Assembly (NCBI GenBank): GCA_034696485.1
Contig: JAQIWT010000092.1
Coordinates: 1-36,758, forward strand
Direction: 5' to 3'
DNA: 36,758 bases
Origin: Isohypsibius dastychi
Taxonomy: Eukaryota; Tardigrada; Eutardigrada; Parachela; Isohypsibiidae
Positions within the stretch are counted from its first letter, which is position 1, and every line of letters begins with the position of its first letter. Both the position numbers and the translations under genes were made by a program. The notes below the pieces were generated by a model. That model ran no database searches. It worked only from the letters and a program-made list of their open reading frames with translations, and was not told where the DNA came from. Positions 1-10,180 of this stretch are shown piece by piece.

Positions 1-47
1 CTGACATTCACGCCGAGACAAGACAAGGACAAACATGCACAACGTAC

Positions 48-3000
48 TGCCAAAGCGTCAAGTATCCCTTGGTCGTCGCGACTCAGATTTCCCTGAAGAC
101 CACTTCCCATGTCCGCAGATTCACGGTTACCACCAAAAGGCCCAATTTTTCGCACCATGTCTCCCAGTTTGCCAAGTCTTACCAGCCGGTCAACGGCTGC
201 GTTTATTTCGTCCTCAAATTCAACCTCAACATGCCTCCGTTTTGCTAGGATTAGAGAATGCAAATCAAATCTATGAAGCCACGATGAGTGCATACCTGAT
301 TCTCCAAGTTCCTTGAGACAATTCGCGATGTTGGCACAGAACACCTTGTTCTGGCGAACCCAGTCTTTATCAGCCAAACTTAGGACTGCGTGCAGCAGGC
401 GAGTGAACAGATCAATGCGCTCCTAATGACAAAAAGGTCAGTTTGATTTCAGTTACACATTTTATTAGGTTTTTCCAAATACTTGGTCTGGTAATGTCAG
501 CTTCGGTGCGACATCTGTAAATGGGGACTTGAAGAATTCAGCTAGGATGGTCACCACACCTACAGCTGCGTAGTTGTGAATAGAACTTTTTTCAGCAGGA
601 CGAAAGTCGGTTCTGGCAGCCTGTGAAAATGATTTATGCTATTGATAGGCATGTCACTTATTCACTAAGTCAACCAACAAACCTTTTCTAAATCTTCCGC
701 AAAATTCACAAACAAGCTCCAGATTGGCGAATGCGGCGAGAATATTTCTTTCACTTCAATTTCCGTTTCGATGAAGCAGTTGGTCAGAAAGTCGACATAG
801 ACGTTCTTGACAATGGTCAGACATTTCTCATGTTGCAGAAGACGAATGATGTCGTCCAGAGTCATAAGGTTGTGGCATTTGATCTCGGAATAGTTGTTCT
901 TTCCTCCGGTACACCTACATTTAATTTGTTGACAATTGGGGAAAAACAATGTCAAGGAACCCACAGTGACAACAGTCGGATGAGTTCCACGTGATAAAGC
1001 AATGGACTATCGTCCGGAAGGACTGTATTTTCTGTGAGGCTTTCCATTTCCGTGATGAGTTTATCCAACCCATTCCGATCAACAATGTACAAAAGCAAAT
1101 CGTTGTCTGTTGTATTAATCAGCTACAAAAGAACAACAATTGTATTTAAAGTTAGCATTTAAATTAAGCATCGAACCTCTGCAACTATCAAATCCTGTGA
1201 CCTTTTGACAAACTTGTCACCGCAGCATACGAACGTTTGCAGAGTGCGCACGTAATCAACATGTCTTCCGTGATTCTCGATACAGGAAATATAATGCGGA
1301 ATCACCGATTCACCAACTTCGCTGCAAAGTGCGAAGTTGCCATCAAAGATTGCCTTGACTGTTTTAGCCTCATTTGTCTATAAAACAAAAGTGTTACCTT
1401 CGGCGCGCAAAAATAAATTCAGATCTTACGGTTGGGCCGAGAAATAAGTCCAGATGTTCATAGAGAAGAAACTGATTGTCTTGATTCCCCAAACAAAAGT
1501 TCTGAAGGAATTCATGGGCGAGTGCCATGATGGTGTTCATTCGCTGATCTGTTGTCTAAATCATACATAATTAAATGAAAAATTATCTTTTGTCATTGCT
1601 GTTGATGAGATACCTTTTCGTAATTTATCTGCAAAAACTCCACAACAACCTTGTGAAACCCAAGATTCCGAAGTAAGCGCTGCTCCTGTCGCCGTGGACG
1701 TCTGACGCCGGTTCGGCCATCTTCGTAGTAGCAAAGCTTATTCGATGCTTTGAGAATCCGATGTATTTCAAAATAATTGTCAAAGGTTGGCGAGATTTCA
1801 GGTAATTCGGAACAGATCTGAAATTTTAACCTAAACAATAAATGTCCAACGAAAAAAAATTCTAACACCAACCGAATCCTGGCGTCCGCCGGTAACAGAG
1901 CTGGGTGCGAGGTCGCTGAAAGAGATTCCGCTTGCCGCACTAGCAACGCTAATACTACGATGGCCCTTTGTCGCGATGGTGCTCCGAACGATGATGGAAG
2001 GTCCGTCGTCATCACCAGTCGGGCTCGAATTCCGATCACTCTTATAAACCCACAATTCTGATGTTTCGACTATTTCTCGAAATATGTCGATGTCCTTTTT
2101 CGAATTTTTATATACATCCACATCGGTAGCGGAGACCAATAGTTGGATCTGGAATTGTGCAATATGGCAACGACAATTCACTCCTCAGCAGCCTCTGACG
2201 TACCTGATTGAATGCAATGGTAAGCTCTTGTTGCTGACTGAAATGCCGATATAAGAGTTCAATCGCCCCAGTCACCAACGATGAATAATCGTGCATCGCA
2301 AGATGAATAAGAACTCGTACAAACAGTATTCCATGTTGACCGTCAAGATCCAGCTCGTTATTCCTGACAAAGGTCGTAAAACAAATGCTCATTCCACTGA
2401 ATTAAATGAACGTACTTGTCGACAAAAAGTGAATCAAATTTTGACCTGATGGATGCTGTATTGAGGTTGATCACGGCATCACCATCCACTTGGCTTCCCC
2501 GCTTTTGAGCTCTAGGCGAGAAACGACTTTCGTCCACCTCCCGTTTGAACGCACAAAGCAAATAGGACATTCGATAATCAAGCCGAACGTCCAAGATGAA
2601 TTTCAATATCTCGATGATTTTGATTTTCGTCTCCATCACCAAACTCTCATCTTGTTCCGTCGGACGAGTTGTTTGTCGACCAAAGTCGTTAACGAACCCT
2701 GTCGTGAAGCCGGTTAACATCGCCACAGAATTTTTCATAATTGCCTTTGCTGCAAATAAAGATGATTAAACTGCTCTATAGATACCAGAATCAGCGGCAT
2801 ACCGAATCCAGCATCATCATCAGAGTCACTGTCCGTCGGAAAAGATGCAGTTTCCAAAATAGAAAGCAGAACTTGTGTCAAGCGAATCAGTTCTCGAAAT
2901 GAATAAAATCCGAAGTACACCAGATATCGAGCAAGCTTCACAACCTGAAATGCACAAAAAATTGTGTATAATTTGAAAATTAAAAGTTGAAAACCGAATA

Positions 3001-6000
3001 AAAAATAATGTAGCAACAACGACAAGTCGTACCTCATAAGTAAGTTTATTTTTTTCTCGATCCGCGAACGCCTTTGTATTGGACTGCAGCCTACTGTCTC
3101 CTCGTTTATCTCCACAGTCGGTCAAGTAACTCTCGACAAACTGCAAGATTCTGGAAAATGTTTCGTCTGGTGATTGGTCTGCAGAACTATTGCCGCGAGA
3201 CCGCTCGATATCTGGACGATTTGAAAGGTCATAGCTGAAATGACTTGGGTTGGAGAAACCTGGCAAGAAAATTTCGAGCAAATCATGTCCTACTCATCAA
3301 TCTCACAAGTCCCAGTGACACTTGACCACAATCTCGCGTAACTGATCTGGAGATAATAAAATGGGAAGTTTAATAAGCGTTTACTGTAGTCAGGTTCACT
3401 CCGTACCGGTGGTATCTCTTTCTGCTTTTCGCTGTCGACGTGCAAATGCAACATCAGCCGGCAAAAGGCAGCGCGAAGTTCAAATGGTAATTTATTGTCG
3501 CCCATGCACCTGAAATATAACAAGGATGACACCAGCGAGTGTGACAATCATGGATCATTACGTACCGCAAAACAAGGGGTGCACTTAGTTCGCTGGACAG
3601 TTCCTTGATCGCCAAATACTGGCGACTCAGACACAAATGAGAAAACAGATCAAGTTGATGCCTGAAATTAATGATTTACCAGAAGTAAGTGGGAAACGAT
3701 TAATTTGTCTCTACCGGTAATAATCCAACCACTTTGTCGCATCCGGATTGACAGTGTGACGGGATATCTCAGCCAGTTCGTTAAGTGATCGTGTTTGACC
3801 GATCCAGGTCAACATTATTGGGGATTTGTTTGGCTTTCTACAAACAGCGATCTTCGTGAAATCAGATCTCGGAATTCTTCAACATAACTCACACATCATC
3901 GAAATCATCCGACTGATAATGTGTTTTTATAAGTATATCCGTGTTATCAACGCGAAAAAGAGCAGTACATATCAGTTCCTGGGTGGCCATGATGGCATCT
4001 TGTTTCGATACGCAGAGTTGAGCAAGGTAGTCCAGAAATCTATAGGATCCAACCTGATTTACCGAACCGACTTGTTAAACTCATCTGAATGAATGTCTTA
4101 CTTGCTGTCTTTGTTTCGCTTGGCGAGACTCACAAACGTGTCAATTTCTTTGGATGTGATGTGTTTTTCGAGAAGTTTTCTGTTCCCATGCAAAAGGGCG
4201 GTAATTGTGTCTTCAGCCAAAACATCAAACCCGATCTGCCGTTGCATCAGATTGAACTCTTTTGCAATATATTCCTGACAAAAAAAGGTATATCATTCCG
4301 AACAAAGAACATGCGACCGATATGAACACGCCAAATAATACCTGATTCCTTCGGTAATCATGCTGCGACAGACGGAGAATGCGGTAGCAATAGCGCATGA
4401 TCGTCTTGAGCAGGATATTTTTAGGATCATGGAGGTCATCCATCCGAAACAACGGGGCAAAATCCGCCTCTCCCTCACCGGTGATGGGAACACGAAGGAT
4501 CTCAAAAACCTGCCCCGGAAATGCGGTAAAAATAACTATGAAGAACGTTAAGTACACATCGTATCACCTGTTTCAAAATGCTTTGCTCTCGTAGAAGTTT
4601 CTGTTTTTCCCGATTTGATTTTTGCACAACAACATCCAGGCAATCTGCGCCAGTGTCGAATACTTCGGCCACGAAATAAATCACATCCGCAAGCAGTTTT
4701 TTCAAATTGGCAAGGTCATTTCTAGAAAAAATTGCAGCCACTAAAGACCGAGTTAAAGTTAAAGTAACAAGATGTAATACCGGCTAACAGTCTTATTGGC
4801 AATCTTTTTATTGATTGTGCTAATCCCGTGGCAAGCATCGTTTGCGAAATCCAAATCTCTTACTGCAAGCAGATGAGTTTGAAAAAACGAAAGGTCATGT
4901 CAAAAAGTATGTCACCTTCGTTAACCGAAACCGACACAATAGCAAATGCCTCCTTGTCATCCCTAAATGAGAAAGTTAATTCGATGATATGAAACCAAAC
5001 AAATCAAATGTATCAACCTTAAATGGGCAGTACCAACTTTTTCCATCATGGGACGCCACACCTCTCCGGGCTTCACAGCACCAGGAGCGGGAATCCTGTC
5101 GATCGCAATCGATGTACTATGAACCCATGTTTTTGTGTTCCAGTGTAGAAATCGAGCATAAGCCTGCTTCGTACAGAAAAAGGTAATTCTTGAGGAAACT
5201 CAGCAAACGAATAAAGTATTTAAGACTTATCTCGGAATTGGTGATCCTCTTTCCACCGAGGCAGTTGGATGTAGTTCGAACAGAGAACCGCGATTCGGCT
5301 CCTCATTGGAAGGGACAAGAGCGTAGACTTCTTTTCCATCTTTAAGCTTTTCACGAAGAGGATCTGGAGTAGGGTCGGTATCAACCTACACATACATACA
5401 ATTATCACACAAATTCCAGATGTTTTCACGCTCGCCATATATGACAGACCTCTGCTGAAATATATAATCCTGTGGCCAAATGCTTGAAGCGATACATGCT
5501 GTCCCAATTTGCACGGCCTCCTCGGCGGGGATCACCATGAACTACCTCCACTTCCCACAATGCCTTCGAACTTGTAGCCGAAGTTGCTGTGGTTCTTGCC
5601 GTTGCTCGCAGGAATACGTAATTTTTCTTCCCAATTTTTTTGTCGTTGCTGAAGTCATCCAGGGTTAAGAATTTTTCTTGTTCAGCGTGAAACAATCGAA
5701 TAACGTCTCCCTGAAAAAGATAACCTGATGGAAAGCTAAAGAGAAAAGATGTAATTCCCATTACAGATTTCAAATTGTCGCCGAAGGCGTCGTTGAAGTC
5801 CATAAACAGTGATATTTTCCATGCACAAGGATCTTGGGTCTGGACGGCATTCACTTCTTTAAAGCCTGGATTATCCGATATATCTTTCTCACTCAAATGT
5901 AAAGGTTGTTCGGCTTGAGTCGGACGAAGAATTATCATATCGCCGGCTACGATCTGAAATTTTCGTTCATAAAATGAGTTAGTTAAAAAGAAAACATTAC

Positions 6001-6895
6001 TGACACTATCGCCTTCCGATCGATGCCGATATGACGGAGTAATGTTGAACCAAGAGCCTTCGTTTCCCAGAGGATCCAAGTGCACCCGCATTGCGTTCTT
6101 TTCCACCAAAGCCGGCAAGTGCTTGTTCACCGTAAGAAATTTGTTGCTTTTGAGATGTAAAAACTAGAGCACCACAAATGAAGATATGTATTATAATAAA
6201 TCTGCCGAGCATAACGTAAATAAAAATACCTGGACACAGTCTCCATATTGGATCGGTTGACCCAGGACTTTTTTGCTTTCGTTCTCATTTTGTTCACGTT
6301 CATGCTCTGCAGCGCGCTAAAAGTATCAGATTATCATGACCACACTGCAGTTGCACTTTATGATGTTTCGTTTTATCGAAAGTATCACACACTTACATGT
6401 AATTTGGTCATCAACGTGGACGGGAGACCGGAAGCAATCTGATTCTGCTGCCGGGCTAGCTTGCTTTTCCGAAACTGGTTTTGAGCGGTGTACCGATTTT
6501 GTGGGCATATTTTAAACAGGCAATCTGCAACAGAATGATCATTACAACACAAAAATTCACAGCTGAATATCAACAACGAAGTGCTTTTTAGTGACTGAAG
6601 AGCATCCACCTGTTGCTCTCACTCGGCATCGCAATATTCTCGCACTTACCTCGAAAGCGTCGTGGCGGAGATTCCAGAGTTCCGGCACCAGGGTTAACAA
6701 CGCATCGTTCATCAACAAGACTAAATAATATTGTGATTCCAAAATAGAATGAAATAATGAATTAACAACGCACCCGAGAGATGAGAGAAATCCAGAAAGT
6801 TGTGACTTTCCGTCAGACATTTCGGCAAACAGGGAAACAATATCCCCCATATGAAGAAAAGAGCCTCCGCTAGTGTCGTCATTTTCACTGACCAT
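48..6895 (-). CDS. ITPR: Inositol 1,4,5-trisphosphate receptor (N-terminal ~1,626 codons; 3' part off window)
   Basis: This is the ligand-gated Ca2+ release channel of the ER. Thirty-three exons join in phase: 6895-6774, 6720-6650, 6524-6397, 6316-6230, 6163-6005, 5953-5765, 5710-5450, 5385-5231, 5170-5018, 4962-4916, 4862-4781, 4721-4568, 4509-4342, 4274-4102, 4039-3893, 3837-3715, 3661-3566, 3509-3407, 3346-3294, 3234-3033, 2944-2803, 2749-2416, 2363-2204, 2148-1873, 1817-1614, 1555-1430, 1377-1177, 1122-965, 914-683, 620-483, 422-296, 244-183, 92-48. The last three are the least conserved. The start MVSENDD leads into [14 protein letters not shown], the suppressor-domain start. MIR repeats (about residues 108-430) include [12 protein letters not shown] and [14 protein letters not shown]. 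The first RIH region carries the basic cluster RYCYRILR and [11 protein letters not shown]; later come [23 protein letters not shown]-like [22 protein letters not shown], and [18 protein letters not shown]. Positions 1-47 form an intron ending in CAG at base 1. Channel segments are not in the window. Family assignment is near certain; paralogue identity is not claimed. Confidence 0.95.
5171..5230 (-). other. Probable AT-AC intron in the IP3 receptor gene
   Basis: Every other intron I placed in this gene has GT-AG ends. Here the upstream exon reads ...CCG AG followed by ATAAGT, one base off the consensus GTAAGT. The downstream conserved block ([16 protein letters not shown]) is reached in frame if the 60-nt intron ends TTTTTCTGTAC, giving Pro-Arg-Lys-Gln-Ala-Tyr across the junction, where vertebrate receptors have VPRNSYVRLRH. 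No GT donor with the right phase keeps the conserved PIPR motif, and reading through meets an in-frame TAA. The +3 to +6 bases AAGT suit U1 pairing, so a U2-type AT-AC intron fits better than a U12 one. Confidence 0.55.
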
Positions 6896-7860
6896 CTTGG
6901 ACGTTGGAAGCCCCAAACAGGGATGCTTCCACTTAAAATCTGCGAGCTGTTTTTGATGAAAATAATTAGAAAATGACATGAAGAACAGAGGCAAAATAAG
7001 TCACCAATTTCGCTTGTGGCATTTGGTAGACGAGGTCTGGCGGCTAACAAGCAGTCACTTTCTGTTGTCGACTTGGACCGGCTCCAAGCACACGAAGGCT
7101 GTAAAGCTACGAATTGCAATAGGACTGGTTTTCCGGTACAACCAAACGCAAACAACAATGCTGATGTATACGATATGCAGTGACGTGCTTTACCGCTCTC
7201 GTTTCGCGTCAGATGTTCCATAGTGCAGCAGTTTGAATCGATTGATACGAGAGTGTTTTGAGATCTATGACTAAATCTTACGAAACATCTTAATCTCTAA
7301 AAATAATCGCCGAACCTTCTTCAGTATTCTTTAAGATAATAGTAAGAAGTGGAGATTTTTCAGTTTGCTGTATTTTACCCCTCAAGCCAACATACCTATT
7401 TCTCGATAGCAGCATGTACTAATGCCGATAAAGAACTATGGTTTTGCGAAGTAATAAAACATAGCATAATTCGGCTTGATGCACGGTACAAAGCAGTTGG
7501 CTTGCAGGAAGGTATCAAGGGTCAAAGGTACTTCTTTCGGTCGTACATTATCGAACTCAAGCCTTCAACCAGATTAGAGCTAATATCATAACTCTGATAA
7601 CATAATCGTTGTTTCCATCTCATGGTTTTTAGTGATCAATGAACACACTGTCTAATCTCAAAGTCCGAACTAAGTTTTTAAATCAAAAAATTCCGGGTGT
7701 ATAGAATCACGGTAAAAAAATAGCTGTTTCAACGAATGACAATCTCACCATTAATAAAAAATAAAAACAGAGGCCGACTAATGGAGTGGTCACGAATCGA
7801 AAATTTCATCCTGAAAGGCTGGCGGCTTACCGCTGAACGAAGTGCGTAAAATATGGCATT
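6896..7860. other. Intergenic region upstream of the IP3 receptor gene
   Basis: This 965-bp stretch lies between the IP3 receptor ATG (6895, minus) and the dsRBD gene stop codon (7861, minus). It should hold the receptor's 5' UTR and promoter and the 3' UTR of the dsRBD gene. Open frames here are short and have no recognisable domain. No AATAAA was seen on the minus strand just after the dsRBD stop. I see no RNA gene or convincing repeat. Confidence 0.6.
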
Positions 7861-9392
7861 TTAGCGATTCGAAGATTGAGCTAGCACTTTGTCTTCCATA
7901 TGGAGAAGATATATAAACGCATTCTGCGCGCAGTCCTCATCCGCGGCCTCAATGCTTTCCATGGATTTTCCAGTCAAAATAATGACAGGGCGCACCAAGT
8001 CTGTGAAAGTCAGCTTGCAAGTTCGTAGATACGTTTCTTCCAAATTATCTTGAGATGAAGCCGTCTTTGGTGACAAATTGCCCAACTCCCGAAGTACCGG
8101 TGCCTCAGGGTAACTCGCAAATGCCGTTGAGAATCCCAGCGCAGCACCGATATCTTTCAATATCTCAACAATATTTTTTGAGCCTTTTTTAACCTCACGT
8201 TCCCAGATATTCCGCGTAACATTCCCACCAGCCTGACACTTCTTCAGTTCCTTCAAAACTTTCGGATAATGAAAGTTTGTTTCGTCCGGATTTCGACGTC
8301 CCGATACAGAAGCTACACCCGAAGACAGGGTGTTCGAGTTTTCCGCAGCGTCTACACACCTCTAGAAAAAAAACATATTTAGAATTTTCAAGAATAAAAT
8401 TGGAAATTTAATCAATGCAACACAAGTCACCTACTGGTGGAAACGCGCTTGAAACGAAGTCATAAACGTCTTTGCAGGCAGATAATAGAGCCTTTTCTGC
8501 ATTTAGAGCCACTGCCTCTTTCACGACGAGGTCCATTCCATCCGCACCTTTTGCAATGCATGTGACAACATAAACCGACTGATCTGCATCAAGAGGAAGC
8601 AAGCGTTCTTGTATCACTGATGCCGGAGATCCTATTTCTTTCAACAAACGATCCAGACTATAAGAAAAAAGTATTCTGACATTACTAAAAACACTGAAAA
8701 ACACAAGGATAATTTCTCAAAGCAGTAAAGTAAACAAACACGGGTACCTTTCTTTCGGGTTCTGCTCCGAAAACTTTCTATATCCGGCGTCAGAAACATG
8801 TTCATCAGTCCGGCTTCTCTGGACTGCTTCCGCCAACTCAATTCTAAAATAAAAATATAACACTTTAAAAATATGATATTTTCAAAGTATAACAATCAGC
8901 AACCATATCCGCAAGGATACATCGTATTCTTGAATACATCGTCCTTTGGAGATGAAATCAAATTCTGTGATGCCAGCCGACTGACAATCAAGATAGAAAA
9001 CCGCAGACGACTAAGCATCCAATTAATCACCTGGATTCAGATGCCGATTTCTGGATACCAAAGGCGCCATAGTTCGGTGGAGACTGGTCAGCACTCAGAG
9101 AATTCGGATTACTGCCAGAATGTGGTAGAGTCGACGACACACCAGAGTGGCTGCTAGCTTGTAGTTGCTCCAACATTTTCTTTGCGCACTGGGCTTTTGC
9201 AAGTTGCTTTGTTAAATCTGTCCCCGTTGCCGTGAAAGTACCAACGGTCACTTCCATGGTGAAAGAAGGAAGGTGCGATGGTCCAGATATCCCGCGTTCG
9301 CTGAAATTTGGAGCGGCCCATTTTCGTTGCGTACAAAGCTCCCCAAGAGCCATTATGGGATTCTTTCCCTGAGACGAACTCATTGGAAGCAT
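7861..9392 (-). CDS. Three-dsRBD protein of the TRBP/PACT/Loquacious family
   Basis: Four exons (9392-9031, 8843-8748, 8657-8435, 8361-7861) splice in phase to 393 residues ending in TAA. TRBP, PACT and Loquacious are dsRNA-binding partners of Dicer in small-RNA production; some members also modulate PKR-type kinases. Residues 10-77 are a clear dsRBD: KNPIMALGELC, PSFTMEVTVGTFTATG, then the helix TKQLAKAQCAKKMLEQL. Exon 3 holds a degenerate second dsRBD-like unit (SVYVVTCIAKGADG, then LNAEKALLSAC). The C-terminal 130 residues resemble the Dicer-binding third domain of PACT: NIVEILKDIGAALGF, then a beta region, then DEDCAQNAFIYLLHMEDK. The ATG at 9392 has an in-frame TGA nine bases upstream. 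Staufen is the main alternative but has more domains. Family confidence is moderate; Dicer binding is inferred. Confidence 0.65.
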
Positions 9393-10180
9393 GCTGTGTC
9401 AAAATACAAAGAATGCAAAAGAAAGCGAATGTAACGTCGAGGAGAGCGTTTGATTCCCTCCCCCGTTCGCAATCTCGTGTCGTACGAGACTCGTTCTGAA
9501 GAGATGATATCACCTTAGGTGATTCACCTAAAAGCAAAACAAAGCTCTATCATCATTTTATTACCATTACCCTTATCACTTCCGTTACCATTACCATTAC
9601 CGTTACCATTACGGCATTACGAAACAAACAGACGGGTAGGTATGCAACTTCTACTTCTACGATTTGTGGCCCTACTTCTTCTCTCAAACTCTACTCAATG
9701 AAATCTCAGTGTTCCAGGAGATATCACGCGAAAAACAAATAGAAAACTGAATTCAAAGTGTTTTGAATAACGAATCTGTTTTGAAATATTTCGGGAACTC
9801 ATATTGTTTTACATTTTTCAAATCTACCATACCTTCCTGGCTGGAGGCAGTAAGGGGTGCACTATCGGTCATGGGGGTACGACATTGTGCACTGTTTTAA
9901 TCACAAGAAAGGTTACGAAGGTAGTTGTCCTGTACAGACTACAGAGCAGCTTGTTTGTGCTGCATATTCTTCGATGGTTTTAGGCTTTATCATTATACGT
10001 AGTCTTTGATTTTGTGTACGTAGCAGTTGCGAACTTCCTGATTTTCATTTGAGCCCGCTTTTACCTCGTACCGTTCGGTGCAGGGATCGCGCTGCCACAG
10101 CACGCGGTTGTCATAGAACAGGTGCATTCTTCTGGATAGCTGGCTGGAACAACTTGTAGACAAAGAGTGGCTTATCCATT
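9393..10180. promoter_or_regulatory. Divergent intergenic region between the dsRBD gene and the DLEC1-like gene
   Basis: These 788 bp separate two divergently transcribed start codons (9392 minus, 10181 plus), so they probably contain both promoters. A short TTACCA-type repeat sits at 9561-9620. No TATA element or coding exon could be assigned with confidence. The promoter role is inferred from gene orientation only. Confidence 0.4.
9561..9620. repeat. Degenerate TTACC(A/G) hexamer repeat
   Basis: About 60 bp are built from tandem variants of the hexamer TTACCA/TTACCG (for example CCGTTACCATTACCATTACC), ending in a diverged copy. The repeat makes a spurious Leu-Pro open frame. It differs from the TTAGGG telomere unit, so it reads as a simple-sequence repeat in the divergent promoter region. 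Confidence 0.75.

Noticed and set aside
9561-9620. Interstitial telomere repeat
   Set aside because: The unit is TTACCA/TTACCG (reverse TGGTAA/CGGTAA), which is not TTAGGG or TTAGG.
9519-9701. A Leu/Pro repeat protein encoded by the TTACC(A/G) repeat
   Set aside because: The open frame is a by-product of the hexamer repeat and has no domain or conserved context.
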